Positions 36,143-48,000 are shown, counted from the stretch's first letter. The stretch is DNA of 64,000 nt from Acanthosoma haemorrhoidale (GCA_930367205.1 OV884009.1:86821189-86885188); one strand, 5' to 3'. Numbers and translations: made by a program. Notes: generated from the sequence alone by a model not told the origin.

Positions 36143-36156
36143 CCCCCCCTCCAGTT
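36143..36156 (-). other. Polypurine tract of element 2
   Basis: The sense sequence AAACTGGAGGGGGG abuts the 3' LTR and is nearly the same as in element 1. Confidence 0.85.
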
Positions 36157-36382
36157 TCTTATACCTAAGAACTCAATATAACATCACAACAAAATAAACA
36201 ACAAATAAACAAAATAAACAGTTCTTGTACAACGAACATAACCAGGGCAGTTCCTGCCCCCGATTTCTTCTTTGTTACCGTTCACAAATACTAACTACTG
36301 TTGGCTTCCGGCCACAAGGCCTTCACCCGTTATATCTTAACTAATATGGTTCAACCTTTATTTATTTACAATGCCTTACGTA
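36157..36382 (-). other. 3' untranslated region of element 2, no env
   Basis: About 230 bp between the pol stop and the polypurine tract. No open frame of note and no envelope features. Confidence 0.7.
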
Positions 36383-37705
36383 CTAGGGGGTTTTACATCT
36401 TTCAAACATAACCTGCTCATTCGAACAGTGTGGTGTGTCGGTCGGAGCGCCGCCCCCCGTCGTCCGTCGAGCCACCGACGACGGTACTCTTAGCTCCTCT
36501 AAGTGGACGGTGCGCGACCGGAAAGGATGGTTGACGTCCCGGATCGTATAGAGGTTGTGTTCTCTGACCGCCACCACTACGTACGGTCCCTCGTACCGCG
36601 CGTCTCCCTTCTTACGGGCTGTCCTCAACCTGCGGTATACCGTAGTCCCCAGCGCGACCGAGCCCGCGCTAACGATCCCGGGTCTGCCGTTAGCTTTATC
36701 TACGCGAGTCCGTTTCTCTCTGATTACTCGCTCACGGACCTTCTCCCACATCGCCCGGCGTTCCTTGCGCGTTTCCCCTAGTTGCTCCCGTAAACCTAAG
36801 TTATGCGCCGTCATCAGGTCTCCTCGATCGCGCCGCCTTTGTCCGAACACTATTTCCACCGGCGATAGCCCCGTTGCTGAGTGTATACTGTGGTTATATG
36901 CCACTACTGCGCGCGGCATCGCCGTATAGGAATCGAGTCGTCGGTCTATCCCAAATAGCCGGAGATGCTCTCCTAGCGTGCTGTGGAGACGCTCCACCGC
37001 GCCCCTACCCTTGATGTGATGGGGGGTGTTCCGCCGCCAGTTTATTCCTAGTTCCTTACTCTGTTCCCGGATCCAGTCATTATCAAATTCCCGCCCCGAA
37101 TCCGACACGATCATATCGGGGACCCCGTACGTGCCGCACCACTGGAGTATCCCCTCCCATACCACCTCGGGTGTCTTGTTTTCTACGGGATATGCCATGG
37201 CGATCTTACTAAAAGTATCTAGGATCGTGAGCCACGACTGACCTTCATTACTATAGAGATCCGTCTGGATAATCCTCAAGGGCTCCTCCGCCGTTTCCGT
37301 GACCGTTTGTTCCGCCACCGGGGGTTGTCGGTCGTACTTCGCCCTCTGACATATTTCGCACCGCGTAACGACCTCCCTGACTGTCCGCCCCATATTTACC
37401 CAAAAATATAACCTCTTCAACGCCCGGAGCGTCTCCTCAATCCCCCGATGATTGGTCTTGCCCACGTGGTGGTCCTTAACTAACCGACCTTGCACCTCTG
37501 CTTCGGTGACCGTCTCCACCTGTCTAAGGCACCTAACTAATGTGTACCCCATCCCTAGGCGCTCCTGTCTCCATAACCGTTTAATTTTATCGGCCAACAA
37601 TCTATTACCGATATATATATGACACCCCTGCCCCGGCTTCGTGCATTGCTCAATGGCCCGCTCCAAATCGGTATCATCCACCGTGGCTTGTGCCCTAATG
37701 GTCAC
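36383..37705 (-). CDS. Integrase region of element 2 (intact frame)
   Basis: There are 440 residues from ATG 37705. The frame is also open upstream through the linker GIINDKRRQI, which aligns with the pre-integrase linker of element 1. The zinc module has H80/H86 and C116/C119. The catalytic core has D149, D202 and E238, with 35 residues between the last two. YEGPYVVV at about 371 corresponds to the GPY/F module. All catalytic residues are present. Because of the upstream deletion, this frame is shifted relative to the protease-RT frame, so no normal Gag-Pol fusion could include it. Whether any protein is made from the internal ATG is unknown. Confidence 0.9.
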   Translation of the reverse strand: MTIRAQATVDDTDLERAIEQCTKPGQGCHIYIGNRLLADKIKRLWRQERLGMGYTLVRCLRQVETVTEAEVQGRLVKDHHVGKTNHRGIEETLRALKRLYFWVNMGRTVREVVTRCEICQRAKYDRQPPVAEQTVTETAEEPLRIIQTDLYSNEGQSWLTILDTFSKIAMAYPVENKTPEVVWEGILQWCGTYGVPDMIVSDSGREFDNDWIREQSKELGINWRRNTPHHIKGRGAVERLHSTLGEHLRLFGIDRRLDSYTAMPRAVVAYNHSIHSATGLSPVEIVFGQRRRDRGDLMTAHNLGLREQLGETRKERRAMWEKVRERVIREKRTRVDKANGRPGIVSAGSVALGTTVYRRLRTARKKGDARYEGPYVVVAVREHNLYTIRDVNHPFRSRTVHLEELRVPSSVARRTTGGGAPTDTPHCSNEQVMFERCKTP

Positions 37706-37866
37706 GGAGGACAGCCCCGCGTATCCGCTCGCCCTCGTCTCGACTCCCGGCTCCCGTTTCGATTTGATAATTATTTGTCTCCTCTTATCATTAATTATTC
37801 CATCGATTTCGGGTAGGTCCGTAGGTCGTTCGGACGGGGACTCTACCTGCCCCGGGTCTTTCTGAA

Positions 37867-38748
37867 CTAAGGGGATCTCCGGTCCGCTCCCGACAGGCGA
37901 TCGAGTATGTCCTCAATCCTCGGGAGCGGGTACCTCTCGTCCACGGTGACCTCATTCAATTTCCGATAGTCCACTACCACCCGGTATTGCTTCTGGCTAT
38001 CCCCGCTTTTCTTTTCCACGACCCACAACGGACTATTATAGGGAGAGTTACTGGGGCGTATGATACCCTGCCTCAGGAGTTCCTCGAGCTGCCCCTTTAT
38101 GATCTCCCTCATCGCTTGGGGGTACCGCCTTTCCTTCACATACACGGGTGTCCCGGACTTCACTGGAATCCGATGTTGTGTCCTTCCCGTAGTCGGTAAT
38201 AACCCCGGTTCCTGATGAAACAGGTCCCCATTTGCCTCTACTAGTCGACTCACCGCGTCGCGCGTGCATCCGGCTGCTCCGACTCTCACCCCCTCTCCTC
38301 GCCGTCCCGTGACTATATTATACTTGCGCTTCCCTAGTGCGCACTCCCACTTCCAATTACGGACCTTCAATTTCATCCCCACCCTCTGTAATATGTCACA
38401 CCCCACTATTAGGTCGTAATTCTCGGCCAACGTTTTCATAATGTGCGCCGTGACCTTCTCTTCGCGCCCAGCGATCTCGCGAAGGCTCAATTGTGCTTCC
38501 CCGCCCGTTCCACACCTTCCGCTTACTGTGGTTATAGCGCACTTACACGTTTTCCGACTGTCCCAGATTCCCAGTTCCCTCGCCCCTTTTTCGCTTACCA
38601 GCGAGTGGGTGCTCCCCGTATCGATTAAAAACCGAATTCCGGACGCCCCCCCCCTCGCCACGGGCAACCTAAATCCCTTTTTCCCCTTTTCGCCGTTGTT
38701 TACTTTCAATACGCACGCCCGGTTGCCCCCCCCAAATCGCACCCTCAT
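37867..38748 (-). pseudogene. Protease and truncated RT of element 2
   Basis: A 293-residue frame whose ATG (38748-38746) overlaps the gag stop as ATGA. It contains the protease motif LIDTGSTHSLVS and a second conserved block LIVGCDIL. It then has the start of RT (YVKERRYPQAM, SPYNSPLWVV, VVVDYRKLNEVT) and stops at TAG 37869-37867. Homology to element 1 ends at ILDRLSGA. The RT catalytic YMDD, the thumb and the whole RNase H are missing. The protease alone looks complete. The deletion junction is at about 37881-37885. Confidence 0.9.
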
Positions 38749-39920
38749 TCGTCCCGCCTATTTCCCCTTACCACCTCGGCTCCCGAGGGCCCCCCTTTCC
38801 ACGGGTCCCCCCCACTTACCTCGTGTCTCAACGTCGGGGCGCTGCGCTCCGACCGACCGCTTTCGTCTCCTGAAGACTCTCCGCTTGAGCAGGGGGTCGC
38901 GGCTCGTCCAGCTTGTCTCCGTGGGGTCCACTCCTGCTGGTTCACCTCCATAGGTTCCGGCCGGAATCCCCTCCTGTCGCCTCGGGTATTACGTCTAGGG
39001 CAATTCCTGGCCATATGCCCTTGTCTCCCGCATTCGAAGCATTTTACCTGGCCGCACTGAGCCGCTACGTGTCCCGGACGATTGCATTCGAAGCACCTTC
39101 CTTCCTGCTTCCTCCTCCTCTCGTCTTGTCCTCTGCCGGTCCGCCTTTCCATTCCCCGGCTGTGTCCACTCTGTCTTGGCGGGCTCCTTCTGTACGTGAA
39201 TCTCTTCCAACTCACGTCTCGTTCGTATCCCGCGCCTTCCTCCTCCCTGGCGCTGGCGTCCACCATCTCCTGGGCACACTCCAGGAACGTGCGTTCTCTC
39301 GGGAATCCCTCCTTTTTTCCCGTCTCCTTTGCCAACTGAACTTTCAATATAGTCGATAGGAACGCCATCCGTGCCTCCACCTCAGGCGCGCTTACCGACT
39401 CCCTCATCTTCTCTGTGATGCTGTTATACTTCGCTAGGAGATTTCCGGCGTAGTGTCCATTTGTCTGGTGGGACTTCTTGATCTCCCGGAACATCTTAAA
39501 AATGTCTTCTTCAGGTGTCCACCGTCCCCCTCCGAACGCCTTCTTCAGTCATTCCTTTATGGCCATCCATGGGGTCTCCTCGTCCGCCTGGATCATGTTT
39601 AGGATGCTCCTCTTCACCCTGCACACTAGAGCTGCCCTCAGCGACTCGGCATCCCCTTCGGTAATGAGATCCTCTGCTCGCTTGCACTCTATCCGTACCA
39701 TTACCCTGTCCCCTCCCTTCAGGGAGTGATTCAGCTCTCCTGTCTCACCGGAAAACCTCTCTAGATCGGAGATTGCTGTCCTCACATCTTGTGCTGTGAT
39801 CGCCTGGATCTTCATCCATGCCATGGTGTTGGCATGAGCGGCCGCCATGGTCGATTGAGGAAGTTGTGGTATGTCCGCTGCTGCGTTGAGCACCGCTGGC
39901 CTGAGCACTCCCTCCGGCAT
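38745..39920 (-). pseudogene. Gag of element 2, interrupted by a UGA
   Basis: The start at ATG 39920 (MPEGVLRP) aligns with the element 1 gag start. The frame is colinear with element 1 but carries TGA at 39551-39549, where element 1 has an arginine codon (AGA) in IKMRLKK. After this stop the same frame continues open (LKKAFGGGRWTPEEDIF) to the end. Two CCHC knuckles, CFECNRPGHVAAQC and CFECGRQGHMARNC, are intact near the C terminus. A single nonsense change therefore separates this from a full-length gag frame. Confidence 0.9.
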
Positions 39921-39978
39921 TCCGTAATCGAGAGAGAAACAACTCACGAACCGATAACTCTACGGCAACGATAACACT

Positions 39979-39996
39979 TCCCGGGTTTCGGCACCA
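39979..39996 (-). other. Primer-binding site, tRNA-Phe type
   Basis: In the sense direction, TGGTGCCGAAACCCGGGA follows the 5' LTR and matches all 18 bases complementary to a typical animal tRNA-Phe 3' end with CCA. Confidence 0.9.
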
Positions 39997-40177
39997 CTTA
40001 TGATAGACTGAAATCAGAGACTAAAAAGGGGAAGAGGTAATAACTGACACGAGAGCTAAGTTGAGAATGGCTTTATTTATATTCTGACATCTATATATAC
40101 CTTAGTTAATACTCTGAGGGGATTAGCTGGGGAGTCTTACCTATGTTGTCTTCTCACAGTAGGCTCCCCAGTTAACT
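39996..40177 (-). repeat. 5' LTR of element 2
   Basis: 182 bp. It overlaps the primer-binding site by one base and is followed on the plus strand by TATA of the TA repeat. Confidence 0.95.
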
Positions 40178-40181
40178 TATA

Positions 40182-40769
40182 TATATATATATATACATAT
40201 ATTGTGATGTTTAATTTAGGAATGGTAATTTTTAGGTAGACATACAAATTAGTTAAGGGTTCTGGAACGGTAAAAGGTTTTCCTTTTCAAGTAGTAACGA
40301 TAAAAAAGAAAATTTCTGATGACCCCAGTTATTTTCGGAAAAAGGAAACGAAGGGTAGACAATGCTAGAAGCCTTACGAATGACTTGAATGGCTTCTGCT
40401 CTATCAAATTGCTCTCTTGACAAACTGTTTTGTTGCTTTCTAAAGGAATCAATCAATATTAGCTACTGGTTACACATCATCATTGACTGATTCGAAGAGT
40501 CGGTATTGAAGAGGATTAATTAAAATTGAGTTAAAAATAAATATTATTGAACATCGTGGAATTGGATGTTTTGTGGTATACATTATGTTTTGTACGATGA
40601 CTGATTTTGTATAATTGTATGGTGTATCGGCATTTCAATTAACAATTTCATAGGCTTTCTTTCAATTCATAGAAATTACTTTTTAGAATAAAAATGAAAC
40701 AAATCTAATCTACGAAACTTTTACATACATAAGCATAATCAACATACTGCTCCTGGTAGACCTCGGTGA
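40182..40769. other. AT-rich flank, nothing recognised
   Basis: TA-repeat remainder, then unassigned sequence. Open frames near 40249-40456 have no family resemblance. Confidence 0.4.
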
Positions 40770-41216
40770 TGCCACGACATGAGACCCTCGCTAATCCGAC
40801 ATATACGGGACCAGGGGATAGGTCCGAACGGTTAATTGCATTAACAGGAGATGAAATAAATAATAATGTCTTTATTGTATGCTTCTTTACAGGATAATGT
40901 ACAATTTGAGTAAACAAAGTAATATGTAACTTGAAAAACTTCCGTGGCCATTAGACCGTTAGTAGAGTACGCCAAACATTTTATTTTATTTATTCATTAT
41001 TATTTTTATTTGTTTAACATATAAAAAGTATAAATAATCTGGTAGTAATAAAGATAATTAGATACATAAAACACAATATTTTCCTTCAATTTCATTGTCT
41101 TGTATTATTTACCAAATCGTCTTTCCATTTAAAAAAAAAAAAAATAATACATGTGTAGCTCAAAACAATTTTCCCCCCAGAGCCAGTGTGGAATAGCCAG
41201 GTTCTACTGTAATTTG
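40770..41216. mobile_element. Possible pogo-like MITE
   Basis: The left edge carries ACCCTCGCTAATCCGACATA followed by GGGACCAGGGGA and GGTCCGAAC. The right edge, read on the minus strand, is ACAGTAGAACCTGGCTATTC. Both resemble pogo/Tigger ends (CAGTxGAACCTCGxTAAT), in inverted orientation about 440 bp apart. The left end lacks a clean CAGT, so the boundaries are tentative. The interior is AT-rich and non-coding. Confidence 0.4.
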
Positions 41217-41837
41217 TACATACTAGACCAGGCATCAGAGGTACTTGAGTATCCGAAATATGAGTACCTCATTCTATAAATTGTTCATGCTCATAACAGC
41301 TCAAATATTAATACTATGGTTGTTGCCGGTCCATTTTACGGTATAATTATCTCCCCTCCCCATAGCAAAGAAATCGATTGAGCACTTGCATTTTAATGAA
41401 AGTAGCTAGTTTTTTTTGATGATAGAAGTAATGATAGCTTGTTAAATGAAATAAAAATGAACATTATTAATAAAACAATGCAGTTTTACAACTAGTACAA
41501 AATGTTTTAATGTTTTGGTATAACGTATAGGTCCGGTCCCTTATCCCGTAATTGAGAATTTAAGTTTTTTTATCTTCCCTCTCCTTTGGGCGTTCACCGC
41601 GCCAAAACCTGCGGCTTTCTGAAAGTTCGGACGTTTTTCAATCATATTTTTTTACCAATGCATCTTAGAGGGAGAAGTTGTAAATTGCTAAATTTGTTAC
41701 CACATTTTTATGCTTAAGTTTTTTTGTACAACTAGTATGTAAAGAGTTACGCTGCATCAAACTTATTTAATTATTGTCGAGTTTATATCTCCTCAGCGGT
41801 ATGTGTAGAGACAAATATTTTAAATAAAATTTGTATT

Positions 41838-42087
41838 CGTCAGACTCCACTGGCTCGTATCCGGTGACGCGGATGGGGGACTTCCCGAGACTCCGAAGAA
41901 AGAGGAATCGCATGCGAGAGAGTTGTCACCTGGTTGTCCATGTGGATTTGGGAGGTATCTGGGCTGTTTGTAATTACTGTATGAATAAGCAAGTGAATGA
42001 AAATTGTAAATATGGTATGAATGAAAACATTTATCACAATCACTTATTGCCCAATGAGGCAGATTGTAATTTTATCATAATAAAGTT
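41838..42087 (+). mobile_element. LINE family 1, 3' tail (5'-truncated)
   Basis: The longest copy of the family tail. It begins CCACTGGCTCGTATCCGGTG and passes through CATGTGGATTTGGGAGG, AAATATGGTATGAATGA and GCAGATTGTAATTTTATC to a terminal AATAAAG, then an A-rich run. Coding sequence is absent. Confidence 0.8.
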
Positions 42088-45000
42088 GTTTTATCAAAAA
42101 AAAAAAAATGTGTATACCCACAAATTACCTACAAGTATTTTACGACAAATTATTTTCTAAGTCTAATAATAAAGGGGCTCTGAAGGGCTAACTATAAAGT
42201 GAAAATGTATACTAATTTTAATATAGGTAGGGTTGAAAATAAAAATAGTTTCTTTCAACAAAGGCAAATAAAACGCACAGTTTGGATATTATAATAATAG
42301 CATTATAAAAAGTAAAAAATATTGTAATAATTTATATATCTAATATAATAACAATACAACTTAAAATTTTGAAAACGTATGATTTTTCAGTAAGTTTTTT
42401 TTGGACTCGTAAGCTCAGTTAGTCCGGACACGTGACCGGAAAGATCCTTTCAAGAATAATGAATTATTATACCATTTGTCATCAGTAGTATATTTTAACG
42501 GGTGGGTTTCAGAGACAAGTATAATTTTAACAATTCAGTAGAATGAAGAATGCTTTTCATTTTTCACTAATGTTGCTTGGCTTTGCTAAAAGAATTTCAA
42601 CTTACTACTTGTCTAAGCTATTTAAAGTAGGTGAGTGGCTTGTTAAAGAATTCACGGACATGTTGTTAGAGAGTGGGAAAAAGCGAATCAGTGAATGAGT
42701 TGATCTACCCGCCTTTTTCTAGCTAGTCTGATCGAGGTTGTCTGCATACGCCTAGAGCTTTTGCCAATTTGCCTAAGGTGCCAAATCTAAATCGAAAGGT
42801 ATACGTCGATTGGTCCGTTGGGGTCAGCACGTGATTTTGTTGAGTTGCATATTTATTACAATCAATGGTTTTGTTGATTACAATATTATTAGACTAATGA
42901 TTTAGTTTTATTATATAAATTTAAAAAAAATGGCAGCCGAAATACATGACCCCCCCCCTCAAACACGGGTACACTAATGATTGTGCCCTACCTAGCTTCT
43001 TCAATGACTATCCTGATTTCTTCAATAAGTTAAGGAAAAATAATCAATGATTAAAGAGACGGTTTGCCCGGTGGGATTACAGACAAGTAATAATTTTTAA
43101 TATATAATAAATAAATCTTTGGGAAAAATTAATGAGAACGATGATCATGTGATGATAAATTAAATTTATCCTGTAGTAATATAGGAAAGATCTCTCTATT
43201 ACTTACTGTAACGAGTGTTCAAAAAAAAATGTTTGGAAAAGTGTGTAACAGTACTTCCGCGCATTCAAATTCGGGCTCATAGCTCTCATTTGTTAGTTCT
43301 CTCCTTCATGTTACACCCAAAGCATTTTACGGTAACAAAGCGTAATTCTCCCCCACCTCACTATGAGGGATAGAATCCTATTTCAAGAGTTGTTATCAAA
43401 TCAACATGTCTGAAATAGATCGAAACATCGAAAGATTAGTCAACAACAAAAACAACTTCATTTCGATATCGAGCAACTCCTTGTTTGTGGCAACCCTCTG
43501 GCTGAGATGTTGCGGATGTGGACACATTTTTCCCATACCACTCCAGCCCCTCGCAACCATTCTGTAGAGTACTCCCATATGAAGTGTAGGGGAGAGTCCA
43601 CGTCCGCGAATATGGCTTCTGGAAATTTGGCACATTAAAACAACGGCTCGGGCAATTAGTGGTTAATTTAAATCGCTGATGATTGGGCTGTAAAGGTAAG
43701 GTGGGAAAATGAAATAGAAATTCGTATATGGGATATTGTGTGTGATTTAGGCCATGGCTGCCATGGAGTGGGGTGAGTGAATGCGAGCCGCCTCGCAAGG
43801 TGACGGGCAGTCTATTACCGAGCGGGCAATTTGCCCAGCAGGTCATATAGCAGGACCGAGGATTTATCGGCTGGGATCCGCCAAATTACTCCATTTTAGT
43901 GGCAACCTCCAGTCTCCACCAGGGCCCACCTCCCAGCTCGTCTTGGTGTTTCAATACCCAGCACCTCTCTCTTGCTCACAAGGGATATTCTCATAAATCA
44001 ATAAGCATTACTATCTAACCAACGACGTCAGTTGCCTCCCTTACTTTAATATAGAATACGTTTTATGAAAGGAGTTAATGGTACCTAGATGGGATAGTTT
44101 CCAGCCAGTCAGTCAGTCAAGACTAGGCGTGAACCAACCTGTTCCTCCTCAACGCCACCTGGTTCACTCTCATTGGCCAAAAGAGAAGTAATATGTTCGG
44201 TATTTAAATTAATCAAAATTAAAAAGATCAGGTGGTGGATTATGGAAAATCAAAAATCCTGAACATTTTAATATATACATAGTTCCTACACTACATCATC
44301 AAGTACCCATCTAAACCATATGATTCAAACAGCAAGGAAACCTCGGATACAATGAAGCCAAATCGACAACCTAGAGCTCATATCAAGTTTGTACCGGGTA
44401 GACAAAAGCCTCAGCCCTCAGTTGATATCATATTCATATTCTTACTGTAAATAACATTTCATTCGTTAACATCAAATATGTAATTCCTTTATGATTGTAC
44501 AAGTAATTATCGTTCTGATTAATTACCATAATAAAAAACAAACTTATTAGTGTAGTCAGCATGAAAATACGCTTTTGATGATTAAATATAAATAAAAAAC
44601 AAAACTTTTGGGTCGGAGCAACCCATCTCAAATAACAAGATATTAAAGTCAGCATGTACTAAAATGATATGTTTACAAAATCGAACCCAAATAAATAGTT
44701 TCGCTATATCCAACAAGGCTGAAATTGCCTTAACAATGATATTTCTATTATAATTTATGTATATTATATATTATAGCACTTACTATTATATACATTATAC
44801 TTACATAGAAAAAAAAAATGTAAAGTAGATAGTGCCGACTCTGGACTAAAGGAAAAACAATAAGGATCTCGTGTAACAGAGATAACGCTTTTCAAAATGA
44901 TTTTCGCCTCACGAGTACCAATAGGTGTACTTGATACAGTTTTGTAACCTGTTTTCAAATATGTATTTGTAATTTCTTCATCACCCACAGTTTTTTTGCT

Positions 45001-48000
45001 ATTTAATTTTTTTAAAATAATTTAAAACGTTGATTTCTCGATTGTCAAGTAATTAATAACAAACACATCATTGTGAGTGGTTAGCGTGTCTCAATTATTT
45101 ATTGTGTATCACATATTTACAACTTTATTTCTTTTAATTAGTCGTTACAAATATATCTAGAGTTTGTTTAAATGATCCTAACAATTTTTATAAGTTTTAG
45201 AGAAATGCTATTGATCTCAAATTGTTACTTTCTAAATGTTCTGCAGTTTTTAATATATAAAATATTTTTGTAAAGTTAGCCGTTTCTCTATAAATCAATA
45301 AAAAATGTTGAAATGTAAGCCTCTTGATTATATTGACGGGACCAAAGAGCATTTTACTACATATAAATCAAATAATTTATGGTAATTCTATTGGGTAATT
45401 GTTACTACCCGATTTAGGTAACTTTCATACGGTTGCAAAGTGGCTGAAAATGGAGTTCTGTTTTCGCATTCCTCTCACTTTTTCATTCAATCATTTTTTC
45501 CTTCAACTCCCAGAAACGTTGAGGGTCTATTCTTGAGTTCACAGAAATTGCCCTGCTCAAAATTATAAATAAAAAGAAACTACTGGCGTCGGGAAGGCGA
45601 GGGGAGCTGTTTTGGTTGTTTTATCTACCATTTTGTGTATGGTGTAGATTCGATCTGAACTCAATGGATAATTGGTTGAGATAAATAAAATAATTGGTAT
45701 AGAAAAAATAATGTAATAAATGCAAATAAAACTTCTATGAGAGAGATAGATGCCAAACTCAGGTACAATAATATTAGTAGAGTTAGTTAATTTGGAATAT
45801 TGAGTTAATAAATGAGTGAAAGGAGGTAGGTAGGAGCAGATATTGAACTTTCTTCTGGATCTGATGGATGATGAAGTAGGTTGATAAAGTGAAAAAGCTC
45901 TTGGGGCGCTTTAAATGGACATGGAGCTTCAGTGATTTCATTGAACTTGCTACCTACACGTGTATGTCTTTGTGGAGGTACCTGAATGTAGTTTCCCGGT
46001 GTGGCCACCAATAGACAGCTCTGTCTATTCTCCAGTTCCAGAGAACTTCCCTGTTCAAAATTATAAATAAAATGAAAATACATGTTGCCCCACGCTTCGG
46101 GAATGGTATATCTGTTGTCATGCACCGCGAACTAACGTGCTAAATCGCTTGCACGTCCATATCTCGGTAACCGTTGCTTTTAGAGAAATACAATTGTTCT
46201 AAAATTGTACATTTTAAATTTTTTACAAATGTTAGCATATAATAGATCTTCATCAAAATAGTTCCTTTCATAATTTTCAAAAATATTGCTACATTCTATT
46301 ATTTAATATTTTGACTGGTATATTTCATGTGGCTGAACATTTTAAATATGATAAATCGATTCTAAGCCCCGATACCGATGTTTTTGTACTTGGTATCCAT
46401 CTTTGGAAGGAATTATCGAGGTATAACATCAGCGGACAGACTACCCAAAGAAGGAGCGATTCCTAGCCTCTCATATAGCAGGTGAAAATCTTGAAACGGC
46501 ATTTGCTGAAATTTCACTTAAATTCATGCACTTTCGTAGTGCGATACTACCTGTCGTTTGGGAAGCCTTAGCGATTTCTTCTATTGATTTTGTATTTAAG
46601 GCAATTTCCACATTTAGAGAAAGCAGCCCTCATCCCTACGATTCCAAGAGATATAGAAAGCCTATCTGCTTTGTAAACAGCGGACATCCACTAATGAGCC
46701 GCGCCACAGATATTTATGCCAGTTGGTGGCCTTTAGATTTAAAATCCTCATAATCATTTGCACTTATAATGCCCTTAGGATCCACTTCTTAAGGGCAGTG
46801 CCCAAACATACATATAGAAAAATCCAAGGAACGCACGGTTTACATCCATTAATTATTCAAATTTCGGATACCTTAATGTTAAAGAAAAGTACATCCCCTA
46901 AAAATTACAAAACCACTGATTCCCCCAACACTTATATCACAAATCCGAAGAGAATGCTACGGAATTGTTCCATTCTTAAATCCTCTTGTAGCCTCCTCTT
47001 CCATTCCACGGACCTCTGTTAGGATCTTTTTGAAAATCTCACAAGTCAAAAGCCTTTGGAGTACATGTTTAGCATGTGCACCTGTCTTGGATACATTTTA
47101 CCATAAAATAGAGGGGGTTAGTTAACTAACATCTAATCGGGCAGTACTAATGTTTTTATCCGTCTTACGTGTTTGGGCCTAATGATGAATTAATTTGAAA
47201 TTATAAATTAAATATTTTTCGTCATTACTTATAATAATAAATAAATATATGTAAACTCCAGCTGATGATCTAGCTAGCTGTGGTGTGTGAAGGTTACTTT
47301 CTAGATAAGACTTATTGTTCTTGTTTGTGTTGTGACTGTCCACTGGAATACCTGGTAAATTACACGTTATTTAATTAATATTTACAGGTATGTTTATTTC
47401 GTTAATTTTATATTGTTCAATCGTTTGATGCTTTTAATTCTAATGCCATTGTAATCTTTACAGATCAATAAAATCAGTTATTGAATTATTAAAACCAACT
47501 TACATATATTTAGGTGTCAGGACTGCAGGAACTAGATATATTTACTCTCGTGATGTCGTGGTGTGGATAGTTGTAAAAGGGATACATTAAAGATGAAAGG
47601 GTACATTAAAGTGATTTTACCACACCACCAGCAGTCCCACGTATAGGAACGAGTCTATTGTAAGCCTTTCGCAACGGGTTGAGAGAAACAAGAAATCCTT
47701 TTCTTCTATTCAACTGTTTTTATTCATCTATTGATTGCCTATTGACAGTGGACTGACTTAGTTTATGTTTGTTTCTGGACTCGTGTCCGAATCCTCGGCG
47801 GGTTTACGTTTCAAATGTAACAACACATTAAGAGATTAATATTTTTTTTTTTTTTTTGCATTAAATAAAGAGGGGTTAGTACTATATATTCTCTCCCTTT
47901 TTAATGAATTTTGGTAGGGTGAAAAGCTGGACAACATTGCAAAGGTCAAATCATATGCTTGGCATATAGAATGAATTACAGGAACAAATTGTTGGATAGT

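Larger units (their letters stand above)
35961..40177 (-). mobile_element. Ty3/gypsy LTR retrotransposon, internally deleted (element 2)
   Basis: This is a 4.2-kb minus-strand element related to element 1, with 182-bp LTRs, a tRNA-Phe primer-binding site, a broken gag, protease plus the start of RT, then integrase. Relative to element 1, about 1.1 kb is missing, namely most of RT and all of RNase H. LTRs read AGTTAACTGG...ATCATAAGT in the sense direction. TATA flanks both sides (35957-35960 and 40178-40181) within a TA repeat. The two LTRs differ at one position I could find (TAATGACTG versus TAATAACTG). Deletion, a frameshift at the junction and a gag nonsense codon make it non-autonomous, while cis signals remain intact. 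It is strongly GC-richer than its surroundings. Confidence 0.95.

Noticed and set aside
43436..43846. 136-residue minus-strand open frame in a GC-richer patch
   Set aside because: No recognisable motif, overlapping frames and no splice-bounded structure.
46526..46753. Possible second pogo/Tigger DNA-binding fragment on the minus strand
   Set aside because: A shared IALNxK string with the 27-kb copies is too short and the neighbouring motif is missing.
47510..47830. Possible solo LTR of another retrotransposon
   Set aside because: Compositionally distinct, but no second copy, no matching ends and no target duplication in the window.
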